64,000 nt of DNA. Origin: Streptomyces sp. NRRL B-24484 (GTDB taxonomy: Bacteria > Actinomycetota > Actinomycetes > Streptomycetales > Streptomycetaceae). The stretch covers positions 1-64,000 of the forward strand of contig NZ_JOAI01000020.1 in NCBI RefSeq assembly GCF_000717715.1. Reading direction: 5' to 3'. Made by a program: the position numbers and the translations under genes. The notes beneath the pieces are model-generated. The model had not been told where the DNA came from, did not search any database, and worked only from the letters and a program-made list of their open reading frames with translations. Each line of letters starts with the position of its first letter. Positions within the stretch are counted from its first letter, which is position 1. Below are positions 62,548 to 64,000 of the stretch, in pieces.

Positions 62548-63939
62548 GTGAAGAGCGCCGTCGAGACTCTGAACCCGACCCGGGTTCGACTCACCGTCGA
62601 GGTGCCCTTCGAGGAGCTCAAGCCCAGCCTCGACGCGGCGTACAAGAAGATCAACCAGCAGGTCACGGTTCCGGGCTTCCGCAAGGGCAAGATCCCGGCT
62701 CGCGTCATCGACCAGCGCTTCGGCCGTGCCGCGGTGCTGGAGGAGGCCGTCAACGACGCCCTGCCGCGCTTCTACACGCAGGCCGTCGACGAGGGCAAGA
62801 TCGAGGTCCTCGGCCAGCCCGAGATCACCGACATCGAGGGTGTGGAGCGGATCGCCGACGGCGGCGACCTGAAGTTCACCGCCGAGGTGGACGTCCGCCC
62901 CGAGATCGCCCTGCCGGACTTCTCGGAGATCTCGGTCACCGTCGACGCCGTCTCGGTCGCCGACGAGGACGTCGAGAAGTCGCTGGAGCAGCTCCGCGAG
63001 CGCTTCTCCTCCGTGAAGGACGTCGAGCGCGCCGCTGCCGCCGGCGACGTCGTGGTCGTGGACCTCGAGGCCAAGGTCGACGGCGAGGTGCCGGAGGACG
63101 GCACCGCCACCGGCGTGAGCTACGAGATCGGCTCCGGCCGCCTGCTGGACGGCATCGACGACGCCGTGATCGGCCTGTCCGCCGGTGAGTCCAAGACCTT
63201 CACCACCGAGCTCAAGGGCGGCACCCAGGCCGGCAAGAGCTCCGAGGTCACCGTCACCGTGACCGCCGTCCAGGAGAAGGAGCTCCCCGAGCTCGACGAC
63301 GAGTTCGCCCAGCTGGCGAGCGAGTTCGACACCCTGGACGAGCTGAAGGACGACTCCCGCAAGCGCCTGGAGCGCATGAAGGAGTTCGACCAGGCCACCC
63401 AGGCCCAGGAGAAGGTCCTGGACGAGCTGCTGACCCGGGTCGAGATGGACTACCCGGAGAAGCTCCTCAAGGACGAGGTCGAGACCCGCAAGCACAACCT
63501 CGAGCACCACCAGCTCGAGCCGATGGGCATGAACCTCGAGACCTACCTCGCCACCCAGGACAAGTCCGTCGAGGACTACGAGAAGGAGACCGAGGAGCAG
63601 GCGAAGAAGGGCATCAAGACCCAGTTCGTCCTGGACGAGATCGTCGCGAAGGAGGAGCTCAACGTCAGCCAGGAGGAGCTGACCGAGCACCTCATCCGTC
63701 GCGCCGCCGGCTCGGGCCTCACCCCGGACCAGTTCGCCCAGCAGATCGTCCAGGGCGGCCAGGTTCCGCTGCTGGTCGGCGAGGTCGCCCGCGGCAAGGC
63801 GCTGGCCCTGGTCGTCGAGGCCGCCACCGTCACCGACAGCAACGGTGAGGCCGTCTCCTTCGAGGACGACGAGGACGAGACCGAGGCCACCGACGCCGTC
63901 GAGACCGTCGAGGTCGAGGACGAGGCCACCGAGGCCTGA
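62548..63939 (+). CDS. tig: Trigger factor (ribosome-associated chaperone)
   Basis: A protein of 463 residues. The N-terminal ribosome-binding domain has the signature [19 protein letters not shown] (residues ~44-62), followed by an FKBP-type PPIase domain (~150-240, [15 protein letters not shown] ... [10 protein letters not shown]) and the helical substrate-binding arm. The C terminus is a very acidic tail ([20 protein letters not shown]), as in other streptomycetes. GTG 62548 has AGGAGA ahead. In actinobacteria tig usually precedes clpP genes, which would lie beyond the window. Confidence 0.95.
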   Translation: MKSAVETLNPTRVRLTVEVPFEELKPSLDAAYKKINQQVTVPGFRKGKIPARVIDQRFGRAAVLEEAVNDALPRFYTQAVDEGKIEVLGQPEITDIEGVERIADGGDLKFTAEVDVRPEIALPDFSEISVTVDAVSVADEDVEKSLEQLRERFSSVKDVERAAAAGDVVVVDLEAKVDGEVPEDGTATGVSYEIGSGRLLDGIDDAVIGLSAGESKTFTTELKGGTQAGKSSEVTVTVTAVQEKELPELDDEFAQLASEFDTLDELKDDSRKRLERMKEFDQATQAQEKVLDELLTRVEMDYPEKLLKDEVETRKHNLEHHQLEPMGMNLETYLATQDKSVEDYEKETEEQAKKGIKTQFVLDEIVAKEELNVSQEELTEHLIRRAAGSGLTPDQFAQQIVQGGQVPLLVGEVARGKALALVVEAATVTDSNGEAVSFEDDEDETEATDAVETVEVEDEATEA

Positions 63940-63956
63940 TCCTCACACAGCCGTAC

Positions 63957-63995
63957 GACCCCGGCCCGGACACCCCAGGTGTCCGGGCCGGGGTC
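63957..63995 (+). terminator. Terminator of tig
   Basis: A perfect 18-bp inverted repeat (GACCCCGGCCCGGACACC, 63957-63974 and 63978-63995) with a CCA loop lies 17 bp after the tig stop. Confidence 0.85.
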
Positions 63996-64000
63996 GTGTC

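Overview
The window is high-GC actinobacterial chromosome, most likely Streptomycetaceae (Streptomyces or Kitasatospora). The reasons are third-position GC saturation in every reading frame, a 5S rRNA 3' end, NgcEFG-like chitin-sugar uptake next to a GH18 chitinase, a Pnkp/Hen1 RNA-repair pair, and an actinobacterial c-di-AMP riboswitch ahead of an M23 peptidase. Many starts are leaderless, with a TAnnnT box 6-8 nt ahead of the start codon.

Layout. 1-90: end of an rRNA operon and its terminator. 200-6134: a sulfonate/taurine-type sulfur operon (Cys-containing leader peptide, ABC transporter, flavoprotein, 8Fe ferredoxin, TauD-like dioxygenase). 6204-9937: patatin-like lipase, flavin monooxygenase and ROK regulator, all on the minus strand. 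10206-16769: OB-fold protein, DUF3159 membrane protein, two TrkA/RCK proteins divergent from a KimA-like permease, and a TrmA-type RNA methyltransferase. 17000-17655: a ribbon-helix-helix/Doc-like pair with a readable promoter and operator. 17747-23146: RlmA-like methyltransferase, ATPase, MazG-like hydrolase, a small DnaA-box cluster, two hypothetical proteins and dapD. 23374-28877: hen1, pnkp, argF. 28943-31715: SOD-like protein, PIN protein and membrane proteins.

31767-34565: aconitase behind a tandem palindromic operator and a candidate iron box. 34648-40588: mycothiol-enzyme-like protein, chitinase and ngcEFG-like operon, with DasR-like sites upstream of both sugar units. 40652-49775: pepN, DsbA-like protein, amino-acid permease, bioY, rpiB, Eis-like acetyltransferase and SpoIIE-type phosphatase. 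50212-53320: small membrane protein, hypothetical protein, c-di-AMP riboswitch with LysM/M23 peptidase, and a small membrane protein.

53541-62050 is an integrated element of about 8.4 kb at a tRNA-Gly(TCC) gene, flanked by a 98-bp direct repeat. It carries an NLR-like NB-ARC/TPR gene that is split by a 44-nt deficit within its 126-bp repeats. Next to it is a small helical protein whose C terminus resembles the NLR N terminus, as in the NLR-associated amyloid signalling (BASS/Bell) systems of multicellular bacteria. The element also holds a NERD-domain protein, a truncated NUDIX gene joined head to head with a truncated tyrosine integrase, and a membrane-anchored protein. After the element come tRNA-Gly, tRNA-Pro and trigger factor.

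Long antisense reading frames are products of high GC and are omitted. Family names are from recognition of sequence patterns; no database search was possible.
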